Positions 35,144-43,674 are shown, numbered from the stretch's first letter. The stretch: DNA of 64,000 nt from Nocardioides sp. W7 (GCF_022919075.1 NZ_CP095078.1:3348001-3412000), one strand, 5' to 3'. A program made the numbers and translations. Notes: generated from the letters alone by a model not told the origin.

Positions 35144-35595
35144 TCCGAGTGGCGCCCGGGGACCCCGGCGGTACGCCGCGGGGCGGTGGCGAGGGCGACC
35201 AGGACGGCAGCGCCGGCGAGCGAGGTCGTGACCACGAAGCCGACCCAGGAGCCGGACAGCAGCGCCTCCCGAACCACGTCGGGAGTCAGCGGTGGGGCCG
35301 CCGCGGCCAGCCGGGCGTCCGTGCGGGTCGCGGCGAGTGAGGCCACGACGGCGACACCGATCGTGCCCCCGACCGCCTGGAACGTGCTGAGCAGCGCGGA
35401 CGCCACCCCGGTGTCCGCCTCGGGGACCTCGGTCATCGACAGGGCGGCCGTGGCCACGAAGGTGACGCCGACTCCGGCGCCGAGACCGACGAGGCACGGC
35501 AGTAGCACGGCGGCGTAGAGGCGCTGTCGGTGTCCAGCAGGAGCAGACCTCCCGAGCCGAGGAACGCGGCGGTCGTGCCGCCCAGCACCAGAGGT
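35144..35595 (-). pseudogene. C-terminal remnant of an MFS (DHA2/EmrB-like) transporter
   Basis: On the minus strand, RPLVLGGTTAAFLGSGGLLL (about 35585-35525) in one frame continues after a frame change as AAVLLPCLVGLGAGVGVTFV, TGVASALLSTFQAVGGTIGV and SWVGFVVTTSLAGAAVLVAL. These are the last three to four helices of a 14-helix drug exporter; the GVASALLSTFQAVGG part is diagnostic of the QacA/EmrB group. The first two thirds of the gene are absent and there is a frameshift, so it is a relic. Confidence 0.7.
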
Positions 35596-35669
35596 CGCGT
35601 CTCTCGTCATCCAGGGTCGGAGGGGCGCCTGTCGCCGACCTGTCAGCGAGTGAACCGCAGGGCAGGACC

Positions 35670-36005
35670 CTAGGGCCGGCTCCTGGTCTGCGTCTTGCTC
35701 GCGCCAGCGACCACCGACGGCAGGAAGCCCGGGTAGACCCGTTCCAGGTCGTCGGTGCGGAGCAGGTTCATCCGCGACGTCCCGACGTAGTACTGGTGCA
35801 GGACACCGGCCTGGCGCAACGCGGTGAAGTGGTGGGTCGCGGTCGACGCCTTGATGGGCAGCTCGATCGCACCGCAGGTCAAGGCTCCGTCGGCCTCCGC
35901 GAGCTGGCGGACGATGCTGAGCCGGATGGGGTCGGCGACGGCAGCGAGAACACGGGTGAAGTCGTAGCTGTCGATGCCGGGTTCGTCGGTGACCTCACGT
36001 GCCAT
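35670..36005 (-). CDS. ArsR-type winged-helix transcriptional regulator
   Basis: A 111-residue regulator. The winged helix covers FTRVLAAVADPIRLSIVRQL, LTCGAIELPIKASTATHHFT and ALRQAGVLHQYYVGTSRMNL (beta-hairpin wing). Cysteine in LTCGAIE is the only one, so a metal-binding role is unlikely; it is closer to the redox- or ligand-sensing ArsR-like group. It stands between two gene remnants, the MFS transporter and the alcohol dehydrogenase, which it may once have controlled. Confidence 0.8.
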   Translation of the reverse strand: MAREVTDEPGIDSYDFTRVLAAVADPIRLSIVRQLAEADGALTCGAIELPIKASTATHHFTALRQAGVLHQYYVGTSRMNLLRTDDLERVYPGFLPSVVAGASKTQTRSRP

Positions 36006-36063
36006 GGATATGTCCCATTCCGTTGCGCTCAGGCTCGTGTCGGATTGCGGCCTCGAGACGTAC

Positions 36064-36420
36064 TCAGCTGACCTTGACGACGATCTTCCCGAACGCGCCG
36101 CGGGCGAGCCGGTCGTAGGCGGCGTGCGCGTCGTCGAAGGCGTACACGCTGTCGATGACGGGCTCGATGTGGTGCTCGTCGAGGAAGGCGACCAGGTCGT
36201 GGAAGGACCGGCGATGGCCCACGGCGATGCCCTGGATACGTGTCTGGTGCCAGATCACGTCCATCAGGTCCAGGTTCGCGCTCTGGCCGTCGAGGAACCC
36301 GATGACGGCGACCGTGCCGCTGCCCCGGGTGGCGCGGATGGAGTCACGCAGGCCCTCGCCGCCGACGACGTCGAGCACTATGTCCACACCGCGGCCGTCG
36401 GTCAGGTCCGACGCGCGCTC
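36064..36420 (-). pseudogene. truncated zinc-type alcohol dehydrogenase/MDR gene (C-terminal third)
   Basis: About 118 codons encode the end of a medium-chain dehydrogenase: LTDGRGVDIVLDVVGGEGLR, GTVAVIGFLDGQSANLDLMD, HQTRIQGIAVGHRRSFHDLV and the terminal AYDRLARGAFGKIVVKVS. The catalytic domain and the first half of the Rossmann fold are missing. Homology stops at about 36415-36425, exactly where the last gene of the type III PKS operon ends (stop at 36419-36421). This looks like a rearrangement junction. Confidence 0.75.
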
Positions 36421-37462
36421 ACCCCACCGGGCGGGCCAGGGCGTTGACGGCTCCCTCGAAGACCATCGGCAGGGCACGGGCGGCCGGGACGACGGCGCGG
36501 CGGGCCGGCCCGAAGCGGGTGCCGGCCACCAGCGCCCCGGTCAGCCAGCGGTAGCGCCGGGTCAGGCGGACCCACTCGCGCTCGTAGCGCTGAGGGTTCC
36601 CGACCCGGATGGCGGCCACGGCCGCCTCGCCCTGGGCGAAGGCCAGCGCCAGGCCCTCACCGGTGAGCGCGTCGAGGTAGCCCGCGGCGTCACCGACGAG
36701 GAGCACCCGGCCCGCGACCCGGCGTCGGGCGCCCTGGCGCAGCGGCCCGGCGCCCCGGACCTCGGTGACGGGCTCGGCCCCGAGCAGTCGGCCACGCAGC
36801 TCCGGGAGTGCGGCGAAGCGCGACTCGTAGTCGGCCTTCGTCGAGGCCAGGACGGCCACGCCCACCAGACCGGGACCGACGGGCGTCACGTACGCCTCGG
36901 CGGCCGGGCCCCAGTGCACCTCGACGTACGACGACCACGGCGGCACCGCGAAGTGGCGACGCAACCCGAACCGGACGTGACGCGGGTGCGGGCGGTCCAG
37001 GCCGAGTCGGCGGCGGGTGGGGGAGTGCAGGCCGTCGGCGGCGACCAGGAAGCGGGCCTCGACCTCCTGGACCCGCACCCGGTCCGGGTCCTGGGTCGGC
37101 GCCGCGCGCAGCGCGCGCTGCTCGAGGCGGACGCCCGCGTCGCGCGCGGCCCGGGTGAGCGCCTCGTGCAGCGTGGTCCGCCGGATCCCCCGGCCGGTGC
37201 CGGACCGGAAGTCCGCGGTCGCGGAGCGGGTGCCGCCGACGTACCGGATGCCCTGGAGGGGGTGCCCGACGGGGTCGACGCCCAGGGCGCGCAGGGCGTC
37301 GAGCGCCCCCGGCATCAGTCCCTCGCCGCAGGCCTTGTCGATCGCCCCGGGCCGGGGGTCCCACACCTCGACCTCCCAGCCGGCACGGGCGGCGTGCAGC
37401 GCCGTCACGAGCCCCGCCGGTCCGCCGCCGGCGACGAGGAGGTCGATCGAGCGTCCGCTCAC
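36419..37462 (-). CDS. FAD-dependent oxidoreductase (geranylgeranyl reductase/PHBH-like)
   Basis: A 347-residue flavoprotein. It has the FAD loop IDLLVAGGGPAGLVTALHAA, ACGEGLMPGALDALRALGV (the CGEG signature of geranylgeranyl-reductase-like and SrsC-like flavoproteins), FLVAADGLHSPTRRRLGL (second FAD motif) and GRVLLVGDAAGYLDALTGEG (ribityl-binding GD motif). GTG at 37462 overlaps the stop of the methyltransferase gene. In known phenolic-lipid operons the flavoprotein hydroxylates the resorcinol ring; here it may do that or reduce a prenyl chain. It is the last gene of the operon. Confidence 0.82.
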   Translation of the reverse strand: MSGRSIDLLVAGGGPAGLVTALHAARAGWEVEVWDPRPGAIDKACGEGLMPGALDALRALGVDPVGHPLQGIRYVGGTRSATADFRSGTGRGIRRTTLHEALTRAARDAGVRLEQRALRAAPTQDPDRVRVQEVEARFLVAADGLHSPTRRRLGLDRPHPRHVRFGLRRHFAVPPWSSYVEVHWGPAAEAYVTPVGPGLVGVAVLASTKADYESRFAALPELRGRLLGAEPVTEVRGAGPLRQGARRRVAGRVLLVGDAAGYLDALTGEGLALAFAQGEAAVAAIRVGNPQRYEREWVRLTRRYRWLTGALVAGTRFGPARRAVVPAARALPMVFEGAVNALARPVG

Positions 37463-37980
37463 GGCGCCGCCGCCTGCAGCGCCCTGTTCTCCACCCTGAT
37501 CCGGGTGGCGAGCACGGCGGCGTTGGCCACGGTGAACACCACGGCGGTGACCCAGGCGTCGTGAACCAGGGGGAGGGCGACGCCCTCGACGGCCACCGCC
37601 ACGTAGTTCGGGTGCGGCAGGAACCGATAGGGCCCGGCGCGCACCAGGTCCATCCCCGGTACGACGATGACGCGGGTGTTCCACTGCCGCCCGAGCACCG
37701 CGATGCACCACCAGCGCACCGCCTGGGCCAGGACGACCAGGGCCAGCATCGACCAGCCCAGCACCGGCACGAACGCGCGGTCCGCCACCTGCACCTCCAC
37801 CACGCAGCCGACCAGCAGCCCGGTGTGCACGAGCACCATCACCGGGTAGTGCCCGCGTCCGGACTCGACGCCCCCGTGCGCGAACGCCCACGCCGCGTGG
37901 CGCTGGGAGACCACCAGCTCGGCGACGCGCTCCAGGCCGACCGCCACGACGAGCAGCGTGTAGAGGGCCTCGCTGCTCAT
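37459..37980 (-). CDS. isoprenylcysteine carboxyl methyltransferase (ICMT) family membrane methyltransferase
   Basis: A 173-residue integral membrane protein with about four helices (LYTLLVVAVGLERVAELVVS, YPVMVLVHTGLLVGCVVEV, SMLALVVLAQAVRWWCIAVL). The SAM-binding end has the ICMT signature GPYRFLPHPNYVAVAVEGVA followed by NRALQ. Relatives are SrsB of Streptomyces griseus and BpsB/YpbQ of Bacillus, which O-methylate alkylresorcinols and alkylpyrones made by the neighbouring type III PKS. Start and stop overlap the genes on both sides. Confidence 0.85.
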   Translation of the reverse strand: MSSEALYTLLVVAVGLERVAELVVSQRHAAWAFAHGGVESGRGHYPVMVLVHTGLLVGCVVEVQVADRAFVPVLGWSMLALVVLAQAVRWWCIAVLGRQWNTRVIVVPGMDLVRAGPYRFLPHPNYVAVAVEGVALPLVHDAWVTAVVFTVANAAVLATRIRVENRALQAAAP

Positions 37981-39053
37981 CCGGGCATCCGCAGCAGGAG
38001 CAGCTCGGAGCAGAAGCCCGGACCCATCGCGAGCATCAGGCCGTACGACCCCGGCCGCGGGGGACGGTCGCGCAGGGTGTCGGCCAGCACGTGCAGGACC
38101 GAGGCGGAGGAGAGGTTGCCGATGCGCCGCAGCGACTCCCAGGTGACCTCCAGGGCGGCCCGGTCGACGCCCAGCGAGTCCTGCAGAGCCTCCAGCACCT
38201 TGGGTCCGCCCGGGTGCGCGACGTACCACCCGACGTCCTCGCGGGTCAGGCCGTGGTCGGCGAGGAACCGGGCGACGTCCGGCCCGACGTAGCGGCGTAC
38301 GACGTCGGGGACCGCGCCGTCGAGCACGATCTTCAGGCCGCTGGAGCCGACGTCCCACCCCATGGTGCGTTCCGAGTCGGGGTAGAGCCGGCTGCGGCTC
38401 GCCAGCACCTCCGGCTGGGGGAGGGTGGTCGAGGCCAGCTCCGCGGCCCGGTCCCGGCCGGCGGCGACGACGGCCGCGGCACCGTCCCCGAAGAGCCCGC
38501 TGGCGACCAGGTTCGGCACGGAGGCGTCGTCGCGCTGCAGGGTCAGCGAGCACAGCTCCACGCTCATCAGGACGGCGACGGCGTCGGGGTGCCCGAGCAG
38601 GTAGTCGTGCAGCCGGGCGATCCCGGCCGCGCCGGCCACGCAGCCGAGTCCGACGATCGGCACCCGGACGACGTCCTCGCGCATCCCGATCAGGGCGGCC
38701 ACCCGGGCGTCCAGCGACGGCACCGCAAGCCCGGTGACGGTGGCCGAGACGATGAGGTCGACGTCGGTCGGGGCGAGGTCGACGGCCGTGAGCGCGTCGA
38801 GCACCGCGCGGGCCCCGAGCTCGACGCCGTGGGCGATGAACTCGTCATTGGCCGGACCGAAGCCGTCGAGGTGCTGGTAGGCCTCCAGGGGCAGGACGGT
38901 GTGCCGGGTGTCCACGCAGGCGTTGCGGTGGAACCGTTCCACGACCGAGGCGTTCACCTGCCCGCGCAGCATCGTCTCGACGAAGGACGCGGTGATCTCC
39001 GCCTGCGAGTGGCGGTGCTCGGGCAGCGCGCCGCGGACGCTCAGAATGCGCAT
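37977..39053 (-). CDS. type III polyketide synthase
   Basis: A 358-residue chalcone-synthase-like homodimeric ketosynthase. The catalytic triad is complete: Cys138 in VPIVGLGCVAGAAG, His280 in WYVAHPGGPKVLEAL and Asn313 in RRIGNLSSASVLHVLAD. LMLAMGPGFCSELLLLRMPG is the conserved C-terminal loop. Related actinobacterial enzymes extend fatty acyl starters with malonyl units to alkylresorcinols, alkylpyrones or alkylquinone precursors. It is the third gene of an operon with UbiA, two flavoproteins and an ICMT-type methyltransferase. The gap to the upstream flavoprotein gene is 12 bases. Confidence 0.93.
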   Translation of the reverse strand: MRILSVRGALPEHRHSQAEITASFVETMLRGQVNASVVERFHRNACVDTRHTVLPLEAYQHLDGFGPANDEFIAHGVELGARAVLDALTAVDLAPTDVDLIVSATVTGLAVPSLDARVAALIGMREDVVRVPIVGLGCVAGAAGIARLHDYLLGHPDAVAVLMSVELCSLTLQRDDASVPNLVASGLFGDGAAAVVAAGRDRAAELASTTLPQPEVLASRSRLYPDSERTMGWDVGSSGLKIVLDGAVPDVVRRYVGPDVARFLADHGLTREDVGWYVAHPGGPKVLEALQDSLGVDRAALEVTWESLRRIGNLSSASVLHVLADTLRDRPPRPGSYGLMLAMGPGFCSELLLLRMPG

Positions 39054-39065
39054 GGTCGACTCATC

Positions 39066-40238
39066 TCATGTGGCTGACGGGGGAGTGGGTGGCGGACGGA
39101 GACGGGGCACGAGCGCGCCGACGAGGCCGCGCACGATCGCGGGCGTGATCCGGCCCCGGGCCAGGCCGAGCTCGACCAGGTCGTCGAAGACCCGCTGGTC
39201 GCGGGCCGAGGCGCGCAGCCCCGCGTCCAGGACCGCGGACCGCGAGCACAGGGCCGCGGCGACCGACGTGTGCCGCAGGTGCGGCATCAGCGTGGCCCGC
39301 GCCGCGGCGGCGTACGACGCCCCGGCCGAGGCCGGGTCACCGGCGGCGAGAGCGCGGGCGGCCGCCCGCCCGGCCGCCGCGCCCGTGGCGACGGCGTAGT
39401 AGATGCCCTCGCCGGTGAGCGGATTGACCAGGCCGGCGGCGTCGCCGGCCAGCAGCACCGGACCGCCGGCGGATCGCCAGCGCGGCGCGGACAACGGCAG
39501 CCGGTGCCCGCGCCAGTCGGCGGCACCCGCACTCGCGCCCGGCAGGTGCTGCTCCAGGCCGGCCAGGAGGTCGCGACGCGTCGGCGCGGCGCGCCCGGGC
39601 GTCAGGACCTCGCCGTAACCGACGTTGGCCCGCCCGTCGCCGAGGTCGAAGGACCAGGCGTACGACGGCTGGGCCACCGAGCCGAACACGATGACCTGGG
39701 CGCCCCGCCACTCGGGACGGACCGGCGCATAGCCCCGGATGGCCAGCGCCCACCGGTCGTGGGAGCGACCCAGCGCCCGGCGCACGACCGACTGGGCGCC
39801 GTCGCACCCGATGACGACCCGGGCCCGGAGCTCGCCGTCGATGACCACCTCGCCGCGCGCGTCCGCCTGCAGGGCACGGACGCGGTGCCGTCGTACGACG
39901 GCGCCGGCATCGCGCGCCGCGTCGACGAGGCGGGCGTCGAGCACGCGACGCGGCACGACGTACGACGCGCGCGCCATCCGGCGCTCGACCCCGTGCCCGT
40001 CCCGGCTGATGCGCAGCCGGTCGACGGGCTCGCGGTCGTCGAGGAGACCGACCACGCCGAGCTCGGACAGCACGTCGAGGACCTGCGGCGCGACGCCGTC
40101 GCCGCAGGCCTTGTCCCGCGGGAAGTCCGCCCGGTCCAGGAGCAGGACCGTCAGGCCGGGACCGGCCTGACACACCGCCAGCGCGGCCGTCGCCCCTGCG
40201 GGACCACCGCCCACCACGACCACGTCCCACGGACTCAT
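39066..40238 (-). CDS. geranylgeranyl reductase family flavoprotein
   Basis: A 390-residue FAD enzyme. Motifs are WDVVVVGGGPAGATAALAVC (FAD), RADFPRDKACGDGVAPQVLD (the KxCGDG signature of the ChlP/geranylgeranyl reductase family), RVVIGCDGAQSVVRRALG and PVLLAGDAAGLVNPLTGEGI. The family saturates double bonds of prenyl chains or oxidises aromatic rings. ATG at 40238 overlaps the UbiA stop, so the prenyltransferase and this enzyme are coupled; reduction of the transferred prenyl chain is the simplest guess. Confidence 0.87.
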   Translation of the reverse strand: MSPWDVVVVGGGPAGATAALAVCQAGPGLTVLLLDRADFPRDKACGDGVAPQVLDVLSELGVVGLLDDREPVDRLRISRDGHGVERRMARASYVVPRRVLDARLVDAARDAGAVVRRHRVRALQADARGEVVIDGELRARVVIGCDGAQSVVRRALGRSHDRWALAIRGYAPVRPEWRGAQVIVFGSVAQPSYAWSFDLGDGRANVGYGEVLTPGRAAPTRRDLLAGLEQHLPGASAGAADWRGHRLPLSAPRWRSAGGPVLLAGDAAGLVNPLTGEGIYYAVATGAAAGRAAARALAAGDPASAGASYAAAARATLMPHLRHTSVAAALCSRSAVLDAGLRASARDQRVFDDLVELGLARGRITPAIVRGLVGALVPRLRPPPTPPSAT

Positions 40239-41068
40239 GTCGCGGCCACGAGGAGGACGACGTCGAGCAGCGCGATGCCCATCGCGGCCCGGAACGGCCA
40301 GCGACCGTCGCCGAGCAGCGAGACGGCGGCCAGGACGAGCACCCCGCCCAGTAGGCCGAACGCCACCGGCCCGACGGCGCCGTCGGGTCCGAGTGCGGCC
40401 AGGACGGACGCGGCGACGAGCAGCGCCGCCGCCGCGACGCGTGAGCGCCGCGGCCCCATCCGGTGCGGCAGTCCGCGGACCCCGGTGCGCTCGTCGTCGG
40501 TCAGGTCCGGGAGGGCGTTGACCAGGTGGGCGCCGACGCCCAGGGTCGCGCCGGCGGCGACCGCCCACCACGCGGGCCGCTCCGGGTCGCCCCCGGCGAG
40601 CGAGGCGACGGCCGGCAGCAGGCCGAAGGCTGCGGCGTACGGCACCCAGGACCAGGCGGTCGACTTCAGGCCCAGGTTGTAGGCGTGCGCCCAGGCGAGA
40701 CACACCAGGTGGGCGATGGCCGCGCGCCAGCCCAGGAGCGCCGTCAGGACCAGGCACGCGACGGCCGCCGCGAGCAGCGCCGCCAACGTCACGTCGACGC
40801 GCAGCTCACCGGTGGCCAGCGGCTTGTCGAGGCGTCCGGAGACCCGGTCGCGCTCGCGGTCGACGAGGTCGTTGCCCCACCCCACGGTCAGCTGACCCGC
40901 GAGGACGGCTAGGAACACGAGCGCGACGGTGGTGGTCGGCTGGCCCGAGGCGACGGCCAGCAGCCCGGCGACGACCGCGACGGCCAGTGCCGGCCCCGGG
41001 TGCGCGGCCCGCACCAGGGCGAGGGCCGTGCCCGTCGCCCGCGTGGGCCGGTTCTCTCGCTCGTGCAC
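40235..41068 (-). CDS. UbiA family prenyltransferase
   Basis: A 277-residue polytopic membrane protein with about eight helices. It has both magnesium/diphosphate motifs: NDLVDRERD (66-74) and DLTDDER (188-194, with LVNALPDLTDDE). These enzymes move a polyprenyl group from its diphosphate onto an aromatic or other acceptor. GTG at 41068 has GGAGGGTGG upstream. It is the first gene of the operon and is divergent from idi, which makes the prenyl precursor; this supports a meroterpenoid product. Confidence 0.88.
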   Translation of the reverse strand: MHERENRPTRATGTALALVRAAHPGPALAVAVVAGLLAVASGQPTTTVALVFLAVLAGQLTVGWGNDLVDRERDRVSGRLDKPLATGELRVDVTLAALLAAAVACLVLTALLGWRAAIAHLVCLAWAHAYNLGLKSTAWSWVPYAAAFGLLPAVASLAGGDPERPAWWAVAAGATLGVGAHLVNALPDLTDDERTGVRGLPHRMGPRRSRVAAAALLVAASVLAALGPDGAVGPVAFGLLGGVLVLAAVSLLGDGRWPFRAAMGIALLDVVLLVAAT

Positions 41069-41198
41069 CGTCCACCCTCCATGCTCGGCTCCCCGTCCAG
41101 TGCCCCCTCACCCCGGCTTGCACCGCATCCCGGCCGCGTTCGGGTACCTGGTCGGCATCCCGCCGTCCGCAGCGGGTCGGTGAGAGGTGGCCACGACG

Positions 41199-41759
41199 AT
41201 GGAGACCGAGGACCTGGTCGTCCTGCTGGACGAGGACGGGACGCCGTGCGGCACCGCCGCGCGAGCCGAGGTGCACACCCACGACACCCCGTTGCACCTC
41301 GCGTTCTCCTGTCACCTGTTCGGGCCGGACGGGCGGGTGCTGATGACCCGCCGCGCCCTCACGAAGCGCACCTGGCCCGGCGTGTGGACGAACTCGTTCT
41401 GCGGGCACCCTCGTCCCGGCGAGCCCCTCGAGGACGCCGTACGCCGGTACGCCCGGCACGAGCTGGGTCTGGAGGGGCAGGAGCTCCAGGCGCTGCTACC
41501 CGACTTCCGCTACCGGGCGGTCGATGCCGGCGGCGTGGTCGAGAACGAGCTGTGCCCGGTGTACGCGGCCACGGCGGTCGGCGACCCGAGCCCCAACCCG
41601 ACCGAGGTCGCCGAGCACGCCTGGGCGACACCGAAGGACATCTGGAGCGCGGTGCAGAGTGCGCCCTGGGCGCTCAGCCCGTGGTTCGTCGACCAGGTCC
41701 ACGCCCTTCGCGCCGGCTCGCCCACGGGAGCCGATCCGTTCGGGACGGGGCCGTCGTAG
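41199..41759 (+). CDS. idi: isopentenyl-diphosphate delta-isomerase (type I)
   Basis: Idi interconverts isopentenyl and dimethylallyl diphosphate, the first step towards prenyl chains. The 186-residue Nudix-fold protein has the catalytic Cys in VWTNSFCGHPRPGEPLEDAV, the Nudix region RRYARHELGLEGQELQALLP and the catalytic Glu in VENELCPVYAATAVG. ATG at 41199 has AGAGGTGG eight bases upstream; a GTG at 41187 is possible. It is divergent from the UbiA-type III PKS operon and 130 bases from it. Confidence 0.93.
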   Translation: METEDLVVLLDEDGTPCGTAARAEVHTHDTPLHLAFSCHLFGPDGRVLMTRRALTKRTWPGVWTNSFCGHPRPGEPLEDAVRRYARHELGLEGQELQALLPDFRYRAVDAGGVVENELCPVYAATAVGDPSPNPTEVAEHAWATPKDIWSAVQSAPWALSPWFVDQVHALRAGSPTGADPFGTGPS

Positions 41760-41762
41760 GCC

Positions 41763-42116
41763 TCAGGGGCGGTCGTCGAGCATGTCGTCCAGCCGGGTGA
41801 CGAACAGCAGCCGCCGGCCGTGACGGCTGTGGCACTTGACCTGGAGCCGGCCTCCGGCCGCCGAGATCCGCCGCCGCGCCACGACCAGCGCACCGAGCGT
41901 GCTGGCGTCGAGGAAGCTCAGCCGATCGAGATCGACCACGACGTGGGACCGGCCCGTCCCCGTCGCCTGGGCGAGGGCCTGGCGCAGGATCGGCACCGTC
42001 AGGGGGTCGGCCACTCCCGTCGGCGTCACGACCACGGTGTGGGCGTCCGGGGCGGACACGTCGACCCGGAGCGCATCGGACCCGGCCACGGGATGAGGTC
42101 GAGAGCTCGACGACAT
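41763..42116 (-). CDS. STAS domain protein (anti-sigma factor antagonist-like)
   Basis: A 117-residue single STAS domain: HTVVVTPTGVADPLTVPILR, SHVVVDLDRLSFLDASTLGA and LVVARRRISAAGGRLQVK. The Ser/Thr in LDASTLGAL is where SpoIIAA-type antagonists are phosphorylated. The gene is not next to an anti-sigma kinase. The C-terminus RHGRRLLFVTRLDDML is normal. A TACGGT -10 box lies exactly six bases before the ATG, so the mRNA is probably leaderless. It is convergent with idi (3 bases apart). Confidence 0.85.
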   Translation of the reverse strand: MSSSSRPHPVAGSDALRVDVSAPDAHTVVVTPTGVADPLTVPILRQALAQATGTGRSHVVVDLDRLSFLDASTLGALVVARRRISAAGGRLQVKCHSRHGRRLLFVTRLDDMLDDRP

Positions 42117-42359
42117 GGTCGGCACCGTAGGTTTCCCGGAAGTGCTGCGCGGTGGCTCCGCGTGACTCCCACATCGTGCTTCGCCGGGAATGCCGCCGCT
42201 GACTGCGGAGGCGAAGAAGACTCGGTACCCGCGAAGGTACGTCGCCCCTGAGCCGCGGACAACGTGGGCACGAGCACGGCGGCCGGCGAACCGCGCGGTG
42301 TCGGCCACCACCCCCCGGCTCGTGGGAAGGGGAGAGCTCCGCGACGCGTTGGGGCGGAC

Positions 42360-43328
42360 GTGCAGCTTTCCTTGCTCGACCGGTCCCGGACCCGCGTGGG
42401 CGTGCCCGACGCCGAGGCGCTGGAGGCGACGGTGGCGCGGGCGGTGCACGCGGAGCAGGTCGGCTACGAGCGGTTCTGGGTGGCCGAGCACCACGCCGTG
42501 CCGGGCATCGCGTCGGGGACACCGGCGGTGCTGCTGGCGGCGATCGGTGCCCGGACGTCGAGGATCCGGATCGGCTCGGGCGGGGTCATGCTGCCGCTGC
42601 ACCAACCGCTGGTCGTCGCCGAGCAGTTCCTCGTCCTGGGCGCACTGCACCCCGGCCGGGTGGATCTCGGGCTGGGCCGCTCGGTCGGCTTCACCGCGCC
42701 GGTACGACGGGTGCTGCGCCGCGACCTGGACGCCGTCGAGTCGTTCGAGGGGGACCTCGCCGAGCTGCGGGGCTACCTGGAGGGCACCGCGGAGGTGACC
42801 GCTCGGCCGGCGACCGATCGCGTGGTGCCGATGCACCTGCTGGCCACCGGTCGGGGCATCGACCTGGCAGCACGTCTCGGGCTGCCGGTCGTGGTCGGCG
42901 GCCCCGTCCTCGACTCCGACGAGCTGCCCGAGGTGCTGGGTCGCTATCGCCGCGAGTTCCGCCCGCACCGCGGCAGCACGCCGCGGGTGACGATCTCGCT
43001 GGACATCACCGTCGCGGACGACGACGCAGCCGCGCGCGACCTCGCGCTGCCCGAGGCCTGGGCGATGGCGCTGTCGCGTCAGACCGGCGAGTTCCCACCG
43101 CTCGAGCCGGTGGCCGCCATTCGCGGCGCCTCGTGGCCGGCGCAGGTGCGGCGCCGGGTCGACGCCTCGCTGGACCGGGCCGTGGCCGGGAGTCCGGCGA
43201 CGGTACGACGGCGGCTCGAGCGACTGGTCGAGCGCACGTACGCCGACGAGGTGATGTCGAGCGCCTCGACGTACGACCGCGACGCGCTGCTCGTCTCCGA
43301 CAGATTGCTGCGGGAGCTCGTCACCTGA
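42360..43328 (+). CDS. LLM class flavin-dependent oxidoreductase
   Basis: A 322-residue luciferase-like monooxygenase of the group without F420 hallmarks that is often called MsnO8. Motifs are GYERFWVAEHHAVPGIASGT, IRIGSGGVMLPLHQPLVVAE and QFLVLGALHPGRVDLGLGRS. The substrate is unknown. GTG at 42360 is the last start before the conserved QLSLLDRS strand; its ribosome-binding site is weak. The frame is open for 32 more codons upstream but with unlikely composition. Confidence 0.87.
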   Translation: MQLSLLDRSRTRVGVPDAEALEATVARAVHAEQVGYERFWVAEHHAVPGIASGTPAVLLAAIGARTSRIRIGSGGVMLPLHQPLVVAEQFLVLGALHPGRVDLGLGRSVGFTAPVRRVLRRDLDAVESFEGDLAELRGYLEGTAEVTARPATDRVVPMHLLATGRGIDLAARLGLPVVVGGPVLDSDELPEVLGRYRREFRPHRGSTPRVTISLDITVADDDAAARDLALPEAWAMALSRQTGEFPPLEPVAAIRGASWPAQVRRRVDASLDRAVAGSPATVRRRLERLVERTYADEVMSSASTYDRDALLVSDRLLRELVT

Positions 43329-43460
43329 GCAGTGGCGGGTGGATTGTCGCCGGATGCCACCCCACCCGAACGGGCGGTTTCGTCGCCGTTCCGTGTAGCG
43401 GTCTCGGTGTCCGGATACCCGATCAGCTGTCCGAAGGACGACTCCGCAACGGGAAGCACC

Positions 43461-43592
43461 ATGACGACCTCGACGCTCGAAGACCACGCCCGCCCCGACG
43501 AGGCCCCGGTCGACTCCGACCTCTTCGCGACCGCCTTCATCTGGTTCATCCCGGCCGTCGGTTTCGTGGCCGCGCTGCTCGGCCTCGGCTAG
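43461..43592 (+). CDS. 43-residue single-helix membrane peptide
   Basis: The peptide starts MTTSTLEDHARPDEAPVDSD and ends with one hydrophobic helix, LFATAFIWFIPAVGFVAALL, then GLG. GGGAAG lies before the ATG. No family is known to me. It has an acidic, probably cytoplasmic head and a C-terminal tail anchor. The terminator at 43675 could serve it. Such short proteins are easily missed. Confidence 0.45.
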   Translation: MTTSTLEDHARPDEAPVDSDLFATAFIWFIPAVGFVAALLGLG

Positions 43593-43674
43593 CGGGCTCC
43601 CGCACGACGCCCGGGTGGGCCGGCAGAGAGCGGGCCCAGCTGATATGTAGGGCCTTCCTGTCAAGAGGCAGGGG

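Noticed and set aside
36419-41068. Idea that the flavoprotein/UbiA/idi set is a carotenoid cluster
   Set aside because: No crtE, crtB, crtI or crtY homologue is present, and the central gene is a type III polyketide synthase.
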